A stretch of DNA of 64,000 nucleotides from Hahella sp. CCB-MM4. GTDB taxonomy: Bacteria; Pseudomonadota; Gammaproteobacteria; Pseudomonadales; Oleiphilaceae. How positions within the stretch are numbered: the first letter of the stretch is position 1; each line of letters opens with the position of its first letter. The notes beneath the pieces were generated by a model that saw nothing but the letters and a program-made list of their open reading frames with translations, was not told where the DNA came from and did not search any database. A program made the position numbers and the translations under genes. The DNA is taken from assembly GCF_002260525.1 (NCBI RefSeq), contig NZ_MRYI01000005.1, positions 1 through 64,000 on the forward strand, given 5' to 3'. Below, piece after piece: positions 33,291-41,890 of this stretch.

Positions 33291-33872
33291 CTATTGTGCC
33301 GTGCCGTAGCTGTCGCCTACAGGGTTTGCCAGATCAACATGGAAGTACACACCAGTTAATCTGTTTTCTTCTATTAGTTCTTTAACCATTCCGCTGCAGA
33401 ATATCCCTTGGAAGCTGTCAATTTCAGCTCTGAAGACTGGAATTTCTCCCATAACATCTTCACGAAATCCAAAGTGTTCCAGATTACCGTGTTTATCATA
33501 TCCAGTTAGCTTCGAATCAAGCCCGTCTAGCTTTTCTGCAATTGTCAGAACATTAAAGAGATATCCACTACCACCTTCAAAAGTCACAGGTAGAAATTCC
33601 CCATGGCCGTCAAAAACATTCTTGAGCACATCATATGCCCGACTACTGATAAATAACTCACCGTCGACTTCAGCTAAATCAGGAACGACATCCTTAGTTG
33701 AGCTCTCGGGTGGACGAAACACTATATGAAGCGGCTCCTTCCATACTTCAGCATATTCAATTGGAGATCGGTTGATGTGAAAAGGGTACGCTCGCCCCAG
33801 CTTATTCAGAACTTCACGGGTCGGTATTTCGAACGTGAGAAATTGGTCATCGTGGTGGATGCGATAAATCAA
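33291..33872 (-). CDS. Imm11/DUF1629-like immunity protein
   Basis: A 193-residue cytosolic protein with the DUF1629/Imm11 pattern: VPDLAEVDGELFISSRAYDVL, then FLPVTFEGGSGYLFNVL, a middle IPVFRAE strand and a closing MVKELIEENRLTGVYF. Imm11 proteins are linked to polymorphic and contact-dependent toxins. No matching toxin domain is in the neighbouring genes, so it is an orphan or protects against a neighbour's toxin. The start is TTG at 33872 with GGAG five bases upstream. It lies 19 bases after module gene B1 and may be cotranscribed with it. Confidence 0.65.
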   Translation of the reverse strand: MIYRIHHDDQFLTFEIPTREVLNKLGRAYPFHINRSPIEYAEVWKEPLHIVFRPPESSTKDVVPDLAEVDGELFISSRAYDVLKNVFDGHGEFLPVTFEGGSGYLFNVLTIAEKLDGLDSKLTGYDKHGNLEHFGFREDVMGEIPVFRAEIDSFQGIFCSGMVKELIEENRLTGVYFHVDLANPVGDSYGTAQ

Positions 33873-33891
33873 TTAGACTCCATTTTGAACA

Positions 33892-34554
33892 TCAAGGTTT
33901 CAGAACGGCCAGATGCAAATGTGTCTTAAAACGATCTCCCTGCCCACCAAAGTTATCTCCAACACGAAAGACATGCCTTGTTTTTTCGTCAGTAGTCACT
34001 GAATGCGCACCACCATCTCGAAGGGATGCATGTAGATCAGACTTTGGAATCTTGTGATTTTTTATATTGCTAAAAACCCAAAAGTTCAGAGCATTGCTGC
34101 ACCCCAGAACATTGGCAGCTTTCATTATTGATTCACATACGCCTGAATATAGCTTCCTATTTTCATCGACCAAATGCTGAAACCCCATTTTGTCTTCACC
34201 TTCAACATTAAGGTTTTTTACGTAGACATCACAGAGAATATCTTCAGCACTCACTTTAAAGTAATTCATCCCAATTTTTACGGCGACCACTATGTCACTT
34301 GCAACCGTTCCATTGACTCCAAATACCCATACCTCATAATCAATGATGGCAGCTCTTTTGATCGTTCCACTGATGAAAGCACTAAAAGGGGAGCAAGATT
34401 TACCGTATTTTGCTTTCCACACATCATAATTATCCAGGCATGTCCTTAAGACAAAGTCCTTCTTGTCCTTTCCATTATTCAATATCAGCGAGACATCTAC
34501 TCTATAGTCGTATCGTCCTTCAGCAAGAGTCATTGCTCCCTTTGGCTTAGTCAT
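33892..34554 (-). CDS. Unknown protein B1 of a duplicated two-gene module
   Basis: A 220-residue protein, clearly paralogous to the product of 43776-44432. Shared blocks: MTLAEGR/LTLAEGD near the N-terminus, VLRT...D..VWKAKY....SPF, IDYEVWVFGV, a TVA..IV.AV.IG..-YKV run, a VYVKNLN.E block, LY, LG, KNHKIP-DL and a GG-H/F C-terminus. I do not recognise the family. The frame extends upstream, but the ATG at 34554 matches the paralogue and overlaps the stop codon region of gene A1 by 8 bases, implying translational coupling. No signal peptide or transmembrane helix. Confidence 0.65.
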   Translation of the reverse strand: MTKPKGAMTLAEGRYDYRVDVSLILNNGKDKKDFVLRTCLDNYDVWKAKYGKSCSPFSAFISGTIKRAAIIDYEVWVFGVNGTVASDIVVAVKIGMNYFKVSAEDILCDVYVKNLNVEGEDKMGFQHLVDENRKLYSGVCESIMKAANVLGCSNALNFWVFSNIKNHKIPKSDLHASLRDGGAHSVTTDEKTRHVFRVGDNFGGQGDRFKTHLHLAVLKP

Positions 34555-34894
34555 CCTCTCCGTCCTCAAGGCAGTCCAGTGCCTCTGACGAAATACCGCA
34601 AGCGTAAAATATGCGTCCACTTTCCAGGGCTTCCGCGGCCACTTCGTTTATATCCCTGTTATCCTCGGTTGGTTCAACAAAATTCTTTGGATCGTACTGT
34701 TCACATTTTGTGACTTCCATGATCTCCATTTTCAAGTCACTTAGGTACCGATCAAACAGATCAAGCGCCTCTCTCATATTGGTAGCGGGTACAACACCAA
34801 TACCTACCATATATTCCGAACCATCAAGGTTTTTCGGCGAGTACTCGTCCATTGAGGCTTTATGGTGTATTAGCCAAACTGAGATTATTTCCAT
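34547..34894 (-). CDS. Unknown protein A1 of a duplicated two-gene module
   Basis: A 115-residue acidic protein paralogous to A2 (44437-44769). Shared pattern: short N-terminal strand, LDGSEYMVGIGVVPA, a helix EALDLFDRYL, then MEIMEVTKCEQYD. GGAGGT lies five bases before the ATG. The acidic C-terminal tail (EDGEDD) differs from A2. It precedes and overlaps B1. Function unknown; the size and order suggest a partner or regulator of B1. Confidence 0.65.
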   Translation of the reverse strand: MEIISVWLIHHKASMDEYSPKNLDGSEYMVGIGVVPATNMREALDLFDRYLSDLKMEIMEVTKCEQYDPKNFVEPTEDNRDINEVAAEALESGRIFYACGISSEALDCLEDGEDD

Positions 34895-35097
34895 GGATTA
34901 CCTCCAGATTTATCAACCATAAAAATTCTAACGAATACATGCGCAGTGGTCTGTAGCCAAAATAGGATAAATAGGAGCTACATCAGCGCCAAGGATTCCT
35001 TTAGTTCTTGAAATAAGACCTCCAATTTACCCCAATTTTGCGATACTGTTTGTATCATTTGCAGGAACCTACGAACCTATATCACCGGCATCGCCAA

Positions 35098-35649
35098 ATG
35101 GACAACTTCTACAACCTAAACGCCGACCGGCTCTTCAGCCAATATCAAAGCTTCAGCTTTGAACAGGTTCATAGTGTCTGGTTGGATCTTCTTCCTTCGT
35201 CTCCCGGTAGAGCCCTGGATATCGGTGCAGGTTCCGGGCGGGATGCGGCTTGGTTGGCGGATAGAGGTTGGCAGGTAACCGCTGTGGAGCCCGCGGATGA
35301 CCTTCGACATCGGGCGCAGGAATTCCACCGGAACGAAAACATTCAATGGATGAGAGATTCTCTCCCTAGCCTTACAGAGATTGATAACCGGTACAGGTTT
35401 GAACTAATTCTGGTGAGCGCTGTTTGGATGCATCTTTCGCCTGAAGAGCAACAGCTTAGTTTTGATCGATTGAGGCAGCTCCAAACATCTGATGGTGTCT
35501 TGGTAATCACTTGGCGAAATGTGGCGGGTGAAACCGAACGGCAGTTTTATGTTGTAGATGAAAGCTTGTTCGATGGAGCTGCCATTTTCCAAGCAGAGGA
35601 TTTAGAAAAGCGCACAGGAATTATTTGGAAAACGGCTGTTTTCAGGTAA
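35098..35649 (+). CDS. Class I SAM-dependent methyltransferase
   Basis: A 183-residue Rossmann-fold methyltransferase. ALDIGAGSGRDAAWLADRGW is motif I with the SAM-binding GxGxG-type loop, AVEPAD holds the acidic residue of motif II, and LVSAVWMHL is the motif IV/post region. Substrate unknown. The frame starts at 35038, but the ATG at 35098 (MDNFYNLNADRLFSQYQSF) matches the usual start of this family. The C-terminal end WKTAVFR looks like a normal family end. It is convergent with the HNH gene, 2 bases apart. Confidence 0.8.
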   Translation: MDNFYNLNADRLFSQYQSFSFEQVHSVWLDLLPSSPGRALDIGAGSGRDAAWLADRGWQVTAVEPADDLRHRAQEFHRNENIQWMRDSLPSLTEIDNRYRFELILVSAVWMHLSPEEQQLSFDRLRQLQTSDGVLVITWRNVAGETERQFYVVDESLFDGAAIFQAEDLEKRTGIIWKTAVFR

Positions 35650-35651
35650 CG

Positions 35652-36797
35652 CTATCTCTTAAATCTGCAATCCCGATGATATTCCATATAAAGCTGATGC
35701 TCCCGGCACAGAGACACTGTCATGTTAGTATGGATACCCAGAGTTTCATGATCTTCCAGCTGCTTAGAGAGCATAATCTGGCCCGAGTTTTTAAAACTGA
35801 CAAATCCCAGATCAAAAGCCTTATCCAGATTGGCGAGTAACAGTATACCGTTAAAAGGATCGAGCCTTTCCTGATCTGTAGATTGAGCCCAGGGTTTAAT
35901 GTGGGAAGCGATTAAGAAAGGCAACTTTCGATATCCCGTCACCGCACATCGCCCTTTCCAGTATGCAACAAGTTCTTCCCTGAACTTACCCTGACCAATG
36001 CGCGTGTTAACTAAATTGACCTTCTGGGTTTCCGGGATATTTTTATCTTGCAGAATATCTTCAATATCCCTTTGCACGTCTGCCTGGGTGATGTCCGAAA
36101 GAAAGTCCCTGTAGCATCGGATTGCTGCGCTATACATTCCCTTGCCGACACGATCTCGTTCAACAAACTCCTCCACTTTGGAGACCTGAGACACAATATT
36201 TTCGTATTCGTAGAAAGAGCTGATACTCAGCAAACTTTCGCAGGGAAGACCTGCGCTCTGAAGCCATGAAGGAATCGAACTTTTTAGCGCACCAGTGTAG
36301 TTCTTGAGAGTCTTTTCCGACTTACCAACACTTCTCCCCCAGCGTTGGAACTGATCCTCTAAGGAGTCCAGATTACTACTTAAACTCTCTTTCAGAATAT
36401 GCCTGGTGCTTGCATTACGCAGATACTCAAACAGTTCAACATCAAGAAAGGCATATTCGACATGCTTCCGAATGCTCGCTTCACTCAGATTTCGCTGTGA
36501 TTGAAAATCAACTGCACTCCCCTCATGGAGCTTCAGGTGCCAGACACCAGAGGATGAGAGATGGTAAAAAGGCAGGTACGGATTGTTCTGATCGTTCTTG
36601 CTTTTCAGCAGCTCGAAATGAAAGGAGAAGCGGTTTTTAAGTTCATCGTTGAAGTAGATGCTATTGTCGGTGATTCGGCCCAGCTCTATTAGGTCAATGA
36701 CGGCGAAGAGCATGCAAACTTTGTGGGGTTTTGCATGACCACTAGAGCGATCGGGGCGCAGTGTTGACAGCTTTTCGGCGTAGTAGGTTAGATTCAT
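35652..36797 (-). CDS. McrA-like HNH endonuclease with N-terminal recognition domain
   Basis: A 381-residue nuclease. The C-terminal HNH_2 domain (about 275-340) shows GRCAVTGYRKLPFLIASHIK, then PWAQSTDQERLDPFNGILL and LDKAFDLG, with the ASHI/KPW and N residues of the active site intact. The N-terminal 130 residues (HKVCMLFAVIDLIELG, YLPFYHL, SGVWHL) resemble the DNA sulfur-binding domain of ScoMcrA-type enzymes, which recognise modified DNA. A helical middle domain links them. Most likely a type IV-like, modification-dependent restriction enzyme. It is divergent from the QueC-like operon, whose promoter region it shares. Confidence 0.7.
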   Translation of the reverse strand: MNLTYYAEKLSTLRPDRSSGHAKPHKVCMLFAVIDLIELGRITDNSIYFNDELKNRFSFHFELLKSKNDQNNPYLPFYHLSSSGVWHLKLHEGSAVDFQSQRNLSEASIRKHVEYAFLDVELFEYLRNASTRHILKESLSSNLDSLEDQFQRWGRSVGKSEKTLKNYTGALKSSIPSWLQSAGLPCESLLSISSFYEYENIVSQVSKVEEFVERDRVGKGMYSAAIRCYRDFLSDITQADVQRDIEDILQDKNIPETQKVNLVNTRIGQGKFREELVAYWKGRCAVTGYRKLPFLIASHIKPWAQSTDQERLDPFNGILLLANLDKAFDLGFVSFKNSGQIMLSKQLEDHETLGIHTNMTVSLCREHQLYMEYHRDCRFKR

Positions 36798-36870
36798 GAG
36801 TCGATATTAGTAGAAAGATATTCGCCTATAAATAGATCTGTCACCTTTTCTCCGCTACTCTACCCCCCCG

Positions 36871-36931
36871 AATGTCAGAAATGAATATTGATTTATTGAT
36901 AATGTCAGAATATTTATTTATTTTTTTGACA
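36871..36931. promoter_or_regulatory. Repeated operator-like sites upstream of the QueC-like operon
   Basis: AATGTCAGAA occurs at 36871-36880 and again at 36901-36910, 30 bases (about three helical turns) apart. A reverse-orientation TGACA lies at 36927-36931 just before the GGAGG ribosome site. The spacing suits cooperative repression, and the third gene of the operon encodes an XRE-type DNA-binding domain that could bind here. Confidence 0.45.
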
Positions 36932-36943
36932 CTGGAGGTTGAT

Positions 36944-37522
36944 ATGACTGACGGGCCTTTTAGAAATTTACCCCTCAGCGGCTCTTGGAAAAAGGCTGCT
37001 GATGTATTGGCACATAGTGCGTATAGCATTGATGTAGCATTGGGCTGGATTAAGAAAGCCATAGAAAAGGACTTAAAAGAGCAAGAGGGATATCAAGCAA
37101 TAGAGGCGCTCGCACGCCGGTGCCAACTTGTCAAAGATGGGCAGCTCCCTCTCATTGGTCACAACTTACAGGAAGTTATTGAGCAACTCAGGGAAACTCT
37201 TGGTCAATCCAATTTTAATGTCAGCTTACTCCGAAATATTGAACTTCAAAGTTCGTCCGGCAAATTAACCTATGACGAGCTTCATAGTGCACTTACAAGC
37301 ACAATAGAGGAACTTGTTCATTCAGGACTTCGTCGAATTAAAGACCATAGCATTACAATAGAAAACGAAGTAAATCTAAAATATGTGGCTTGCAGGTGTG
37401 ACCAAGCCACCTCACAGATAGAAGCCACTGACATGAGCAGTAGTCTAATTGATAGTGGTCGCTTGCCTACCCTAGAACCAATTAAAAAGCAAAGCGGACT
37501 AGATGATGGTGTCCCTTTATGA
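36944..37522 (+). CDS. Unknown helical protein, first gene of the QueC-like operon
   Basis: A 192-residue protein, mostly helical (KKAADVLAHSAYSIDVALGW, YQAIEALARRCQL, LQEVIEQLRETLG), with a polar C-terminal tail ending DDGVPL. No signal peptide, membrane helix or family recognised. The frame could begin at an ATG at 36872 inside the operator repeats, but GGAGG before the ATG at 36944 sets the start. Its stop overlaps the next start as ATGA, so it is translated with the QueC-like enzyme and may be its substrate or scaffold, by analogy with partners of QueC-like enzymes in other defence operons (inference). Confidence 0.65.
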   Translation: MTDGPFRNLPLSGSWKKAADVLAHSAYSIDVALGWIKKAIEKDLKEQEGYQAIEALARRCQLVKDGQLPLIGHNLQEVIEQLRETLGQSNFNVSLLRNIELQSSSGKLTYDELHSALTSTIEELVHSGLRRIKDHSITIENEVNLKYVACRCDQATSQIEATDMSSSLIDSGRLPTLEPIKKQSGLDDGVPL

Positions 37523-38904
37523 CTTTCCTCTCTTCTCCAGAGAATTCATCTAATAGTTTAACTGTCGATGTTGTTGAACCACACAACACCCTCCTCCCCA
37601 CCAGTGCTGTGGCTTGCGAAATTAATAATCATATCCAATTTAACCCCGAGATACTTGAAACTTACTGCGCCAAGAATCTTGAAAGCATCGTTTATGACCT
37701 TCTAATTACAACCGCCGCCATTGAATTTAGCGATCGATACAAACCTAGAAGTAGAGTTAAGTGGCCGAGGGATATTCAACTACGGATTCCCGTGGCTGAC
37801 CCTAGTCATTGGTCCAGCCCTTCAGTATCTGACTCTTTAAGGAAAACACTAAACGTTCTAACCGGAGACCATTGGCGATTATATTTTGTTCAGCGATCTT
37901 CCAAATACACCGAAGCCGTTCAGTCACAATTAGATTATCCACCCAATGCTTCTGCAATCATGGCATACAGTGATGGGCTAGACTCCAGAAGTGTTGCCTC
38001 AATTTTTGAAGACTCAGAGGGCAAAGATACACTCATTAAAGTTCGAGTCGGAAGTTCAGATAAGCAAAACGGTAAACCTGCGGCCTTTACTGCCATACCT
38101 TTTACGGTAAAATACCCCAAACACCACCACAAGGAGGATAGCTTTCGCTCGAGAGGTTTCAAATTTGCAGCCATTAGTGCTATTGCTGCTTACCTCTCAA
38201 AGACTAAAAACATCATAGTTCCTGAAAGTGGTCAAGGAGCCCTAAGCCCAGTACTATTGCCCCTCCATGCACAATACCCAGACTTCAGAAATCATCCTGT
38301 CTTCTTTCGAAAAATGGAGAGTTTCATTTATGCATTGTTGGGCTATTCATTGAACTACTCTCAACCGCGAATCTGGTTTACAAAGGGAGAAACCGTTTTT
38401 TCTGCACTTAACACCGGTATACCCGAGGATGTTCTCAAAGACACTAGATCCTGCTGGCAGAGTAGATATAACGTATCATTTGGCGGTATTAGACATCAAT
38501 GTGGCGCCTGCGCAGCCTGCCTCCTAAGACGACTAAGCCTCAATCACGCGGAAATTGAAGAATCAGAAAACACCTACTACTGGAGCAATCTTAGTTCGAG
38601 CTCCTTTGAGAAAGCTGCACCTGATTCCCTTTCAACTAGGAAAGGTTTCAAAACAATGAAGGCCAATGCCGTCGCAGGTGTACGGCACTTTGATGAACTA
38701 GCTAACTTAGTTAAGGATAGCAATACTAGGTTTTTACTTGCTCATTCTTTAGAACTAGCCAAATCAACCAATCAAAAGCATGAAGATGTACACATTCGTT
38801 TGACTGAAATGCTAAAGAAACACAGCCACGAGTGGCATGAATTTTTGAACTCCCTAAAAGATAAGTCCTTCATTAATAATTGGATACAGGGAGTAATACG
38901 ATGA
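37519..38904 (+). CDS. QueC-like PP-loop ATPase of a probable defence operon
   Basis: A 461-residue enzyme, about twice the size of housekeeping QueC (7-cyano-7-deazaguanine synthase). The PP-loop reads YSDGLDS (Ser151-Ser156), matching SGGLDS of QueC with G to D at the second position. QueC zinc ligands are present as Cys312, Cys328, Cys331 and Cys334 in SCW and QCGACAAC, followed by RR. PESGQGALSP and WFTKGE match other QueC blocks. An N-terminal extension of about 130 residues and a C-terminal extension of about 115 residues are unfamiliar. No queD, queE or folE is nearby, so it is unlikely to make preQ0 for queuosine. QueC-like proteins also occur in Qat (QatC) and type IV CBASS defence systems. 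Confidence 0.8.
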   Translation: MTFLSSPENSSNSLTVDVVEPHNTLLPTSAVACEINNHIQFNPEILETYCAKNLESIVYDLLITTAAIEFSDRYKPRSRVKWPRDIQLRIPVADPSHWSSPSVSDSLRKTLNVLTGDHWRLYFVQRSSKYTEAVQSQLDYPPNASAIMAYSDGLDSRSVASIFEDSEGKDTLIKVRVGSSDKQNGKPAAFTAIPFTVKYPKHHHKEDSFRSRGFKFAAISAIAAYLSKTKNIIVPESGQGALSPVLLPLHAQYPDFRNHPVFFRKMESFIYALLGYSLNYSQPRIWFTKGETVFSALNTGIPEDVLKDTRSCWQSRYNVSFGGIRHQCGACAACLLRRLSLNHAEIEESENTYYWSNLSSSSFEKAAPDSLSTRKGFKTMKANAVAGVRHFDELANLVKDSNTRFLLAHSLELAKSTNQKHEDVHIRLTEMLKKHSHEWHEFLNSLKDKSFINNWIQGVIR

Positions 38905-40085
38905 CAATACTTAACCTCAGCCCTCAGGAATTAGGTGAAAGACTAAGGATCGCACGAGAAAGCTCCCGCATTACCCAAGCTACGGCTGCAAAGGAAGTTG
39001 GTTTTGCCAGAACAACCCTTGTGGCTATCGAAAAAGGAGCGCGGCGGATCCGGATAAACGAACTGCAAGTACTAGCAAATCTCTACGGTACATCAGTTAA
39101 TGCCATCCTCCGAAGGGAAGCTGTTCATGTGGACCTGATTCCGCGATTCCGCAGAATCAGTGAAACCAATGATCCAGACATAGACAATGCCGTTCGGCAA
39201 CTCAATTTATTGGTAAGTGCAGATATTGAGCTGGAAAATATTCTCGGTATTAAGCATCCAACTAATTATCCTCAGGAAAAAGTTATTCAATCAGGGGACG
39301 TTTATGCCCAAGCAGAAGAACATGCGAACCAATTTCGCGACTTCTTAGGTATCGGACATGGGCCTATCTCCAATATCTTCTCCCTGATAGAAATCGGACT
39401 TGGAATTAGACTCTATCAAAGAAGATTGCCATCGAAAATTTCAGGTTTATTTGCCTATGAATCCAAAGTTGGTGCAGCTATTCTTTTAAATGCCAACCAC
39501 ACTTTAGGACGACGAGTACAGTCCGCAGCCCATGAGTTAGGCCATTTTATTGGCACAAGGCAGTCCCCCGAAGTGCTAGAGAAGGACGAAAAATTTCAGT
39601 CACGGGAAGAACGGTATGCACATGCATTTGGTCGAATTTTACTTACCCCTCGAAATGAAGTTACTCGCAAATTTAAAGAAATTACTGCGGGCGCAACCCA
39701 TTTGACTAGAAGACATATCATCTTGCTAGCTCATTATTTTGGCGTGTCTAGAATGGCCATGGTACTTCGCCTTGAAGAACTAGCTCTTGTAAAGAAGGGC
39801 ACTTGGACCTGGTTTAAAGACAACGGTGGAATAACAAATGAGCAAGCTCTTAGTGTTCTGAATGAGCTTGCTGATCGTTCCGACCCTGCTAAGGAAGATG
39901 CAGATCAGCCTGTACCTATGCGGATTGGCTATATGGCTTATCATGCTTGGAAAAAAGATTTACTTACTGAGGGTCAGCTTGCTTCTATGCTAGGCCTAAA
40001 GCGCTTGAAGCTTCGCATGTTGATAGATGAAATCGAAGAACTGAATGACAGTGAGGATAATGAAGTACTCTTGTTGCCTCACTAA
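38901..40085 (+). CDS. XRE HTH-ImmA/IrrE metallopeptidase (M78) protein
   Basis: A 394-residue fusion. Residues about 8-65 form an Xre helix-turn-helix (LGERLRIARESSRITQATAA, then VGFARTTLVAIEKG). Residues about 150-290 form an ImmA/IrrE (COG2856) zinc peptidase with HELGH at 211-215 and a downstream acidic third-ligand region in EERYAHAFGRILL. A C-terminal helical region of about 100 residues follows. Proteins of this class cleave repressors or antitoxins in response to stress, or act as antitoxins themselves. The start ATG overlaps the QueC-like stop codon as ATGA. It probably autoregulates the operon. Confidence 0.85.
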   Translation: MTILNLSPQELGERLRIARESSRITQATAAKEVGFARTTLVAIEKGARRIRINELQVLANLYGTSVNAILRREAVHVDLIPRFRRISETNDPDIDNAVRQLNLLVSADIELENILGIKHPTNYPQEKVIQSGDVYAQAEEHANQFRDFLGIGHGPISNIFSLIEIGLGIRLYQRRLPSKISGLFAYESKVGAAILLNANHTLGRRVQSAAHELGHFIGTRQSPEVLEKDEKFQSREERYAHAFGRILLTPRNEVTRKFKEITAGATHLTRRHIILLAHYFGVSRMAMVLRLEELALVKKGTWTWFKDNGGITNEQALSVLNELADRSDPAKEDADQPVPMRIGYMAYHAWKKDLLTEGQLASMLGLKRLKLRMLIDEIEELNDSEDNEVLLLPH

Positions 40086-40683
40086 TACTAAGTCTCCCCT
40101 CGTTTTAGACACAAGCGTGATTATCAATCTTCATGCAAGTGGAGAAGCTAAAAGTATTATTGAAACCTTACCGAACCCTATCATGGTCACAGAGAACGTG
40201 CTCAATGAGATTCGGGGAGAGTATAACGATTCTTCTGCTCAGAAGTTTTTACTAAGAGACTTACAAGCACAGGAGCTTATAGCTATTGTGCCTCTTTCGG
40301 AAGGAGATCTAGCCAGATATACAGAACTAGTCTCGGAACCCAGATCTCTTGACGATGGCGAAGCCGCGACTATAGCAGTAGCGCTGGAAAACAACCACAT
40401 CGCAGTCGTTGACGAGAGAAAGGGACTGCAACGATTACAAGACGAAAAACCAGGATGTTGTACACCTACAACGATTGACCTTCTTCTTCATCCCTCAGTT
40501 ATAAATATATTTGGCACTACTTATGTGGCGGACTTAGTTTTCAATGCACTATCGGAAGCAAGGATGCGAATCTTGCTAGAGCATCGAGAAGCAGTTGTAG
40601 ATTTAATAGGAATTGAAAGAGCGCTAAAGTGTAATAGTTTGCCAAATTTCAAACAATGGCGAGGCCAGGTTGTTAATACCTAA
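40060..40683 (+). CDS. PIN-domain nuclease-like protein
   Basis: A 207-residue protein with a PIN-like fold: LVLDTSVIINL (first catalytic Asp), VTENVLNEIRGE (Glu), SLDDGEAATIAVALE (acidic pair) and AVVDERKG (last Asp). PIN proteins are Mg-dependent RNases and common toxins. About 80 residues C-terminal to the PIN core are unfamiliar. The gene overlaps the preceding one by 26 bases from the ATG at 40060 (an ATG at 40045 is also possible) and is the last gene of the four-gene operon, probably the effector. Confidence 0.78.
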   Translation: MKYSCCLTNTKSPLVLDTSVIINLHASGEAKSIIETLPNPIMVTENVLNEIRGEYNDSSAQKFLLRDLQAQELIAIVPLSEGDLARYTELVSEPRSLDDGEAATIAVALENNHIAVVDERKGLQRLQDEKPGCCTPTTIDLLLHPSVINIFGTTYVADLVFNALSEARMRILLEHREAVVDLIGIERALKCNSLPNFKQWRGQVVNT

Positions 40684-40747
40684 CTTCCTGTGTGATATTA
40701 CAACCTAAGAAAGCTATTCCGGCGAACTATGATATATCACCAATTGA

Positions 40748-41890
40748 CTATAAAAATTCTCGAAGAAACGTGTCCGACAAGACTTGGCCAGAACAAAGTT
40801 CTTTGGCATTGATCTTAATAGCGGCATCCCTGTCTTTGTCAGACATTGCTTTCCAGTTGTAGTAATACGAGTCTATTGATCCATGCTCGAAAAGCGTCTT
40901 GTATTTTGAAACCCAAGACAATCTCTGAGTTAAAAAAATAGTTTTCTGCGATAGGTGAATTCGACCCAATACGGACGGTAAGAACTCTCTTTTATCAAAT
41001 TCCTTAATAGGATTACCTATTGATAGCAGCCTCGGCTTTTCTTGCTCAAGCTTTGACTCCATCTTTTTTACAGCAGCTTGTATTCCAGATGGAAGGAAGC
41101 ATCCGCACCCCACTCGGGCCTTAGAAAGTTTAATAGAAAGCTTTTTTTCAAATGCAGACGCCCCCAAAAGGATACTTCTGTTATGTAAAGAACATAACTC
41201 TACAAATTGCGTAATGATATCAACTTCATCTTCTGATGGCTTGGTGCTACAAACTAGCGCGAAATCGTATTCAAAAACTGGGTTGCTATCTGGAAAGAAG
41301 TACAAATCTCTTTTTGTGTAACGGCTAAGACTATATGGAAAGTCTGGATTGGACGACCTCATTACCCCAATACCAAGAGGAGATAGCAGTGATTCATATT
41401 CATCTTTATTATCTGAATGCTTTGCCGCTTTTACTGAATCGGATGGTTCAAATACATATATTTCGGCAACTGAATTCTCAAGTTTACTCAAGATCATTTC
41501 CCGAACTTTGCTCCATTCAAGTCCGCCGTGGCCACAACCAAGAGCAGGAAGAGTAACTTTCTTTCCTTGTTTGTCTTCAAGATAAAGCGAAAGCCATTGA
41601 AGTCCTTCTTCTATGTAAGAATATTTCGAAGGTTTTTTCCAATCATCCTTTGTAGGAAAGTTAATTATCTCAATTTCTTTGGAAATCATATCCTTTTGAA
41701 CCCAAGTGGCAGGTCGGCCAGGACGAATTTGCTTTGCTTTGCATTTTTCCACATAGTCTGCAAACATTTCAGGGTATCTTTTCTTAAAGGCAAGAGCGAC
41801 ACCTGCCCCCATAACGCCGACACAATTAACAGTGTTAACCATGATATCGGCATCAAAATTAAAAAAGTCACCAGATACAAATTTAATCAT
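40748..41890 (-). CDS. darG: DarG-like macrodomain antitoxin
   Basis: A 380-residue protein. Residues 1 to about 160 form a macrodomain of the DarG/TARG1 type: VSGDFFNFDADIMVNTVNCV, GVMGAGVALAFKKRYP, FPTKDDWKKPSKYSYIEEGL and LPALGCGHGGLEW. DarG removes ADP-ribose from thymidine in DNA, undoing DarT. The C-terminal 200 residues are the DarT-binding region. The start overlaps the stop of darT as ATGA, giving coupled synthesis. Catalytic features look intact. Confidence 0.88.
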   Translation of the reverse strand: MIKFVSGDFFNFDADIMVNTVNCVGVMGAGVALAFKKRYPEMFADYVEKCKAKQIRPGRPATWVQKDMISKEIEIINFPTKDDWKKPSKYSYIEEGLQWLSLYLEDKQGKKVTLPALGCGHGGLEWSKVREMILSKLENSVAEIYVFEPSDSVKAAKHSDNKDEYESLLSPLGIGVMRSSNPDFPYSLSRYTKRDLYFFPDSNPVFEYDFALVCSTKPSEDEVDIITQFVELCSLHNRSILLGASAFEKKLSIKLSKARVGCGCFLPSGIQAAVKKMESKLEQEKPRLLSIGNPIKEFDKREFLPSVLGRIHLSQKTIFLTQRLSWVSKYKTLFEHGSIDSYYYNWKAMSDKDRDAAIKINAKELCSGQVLSDTFLREFL

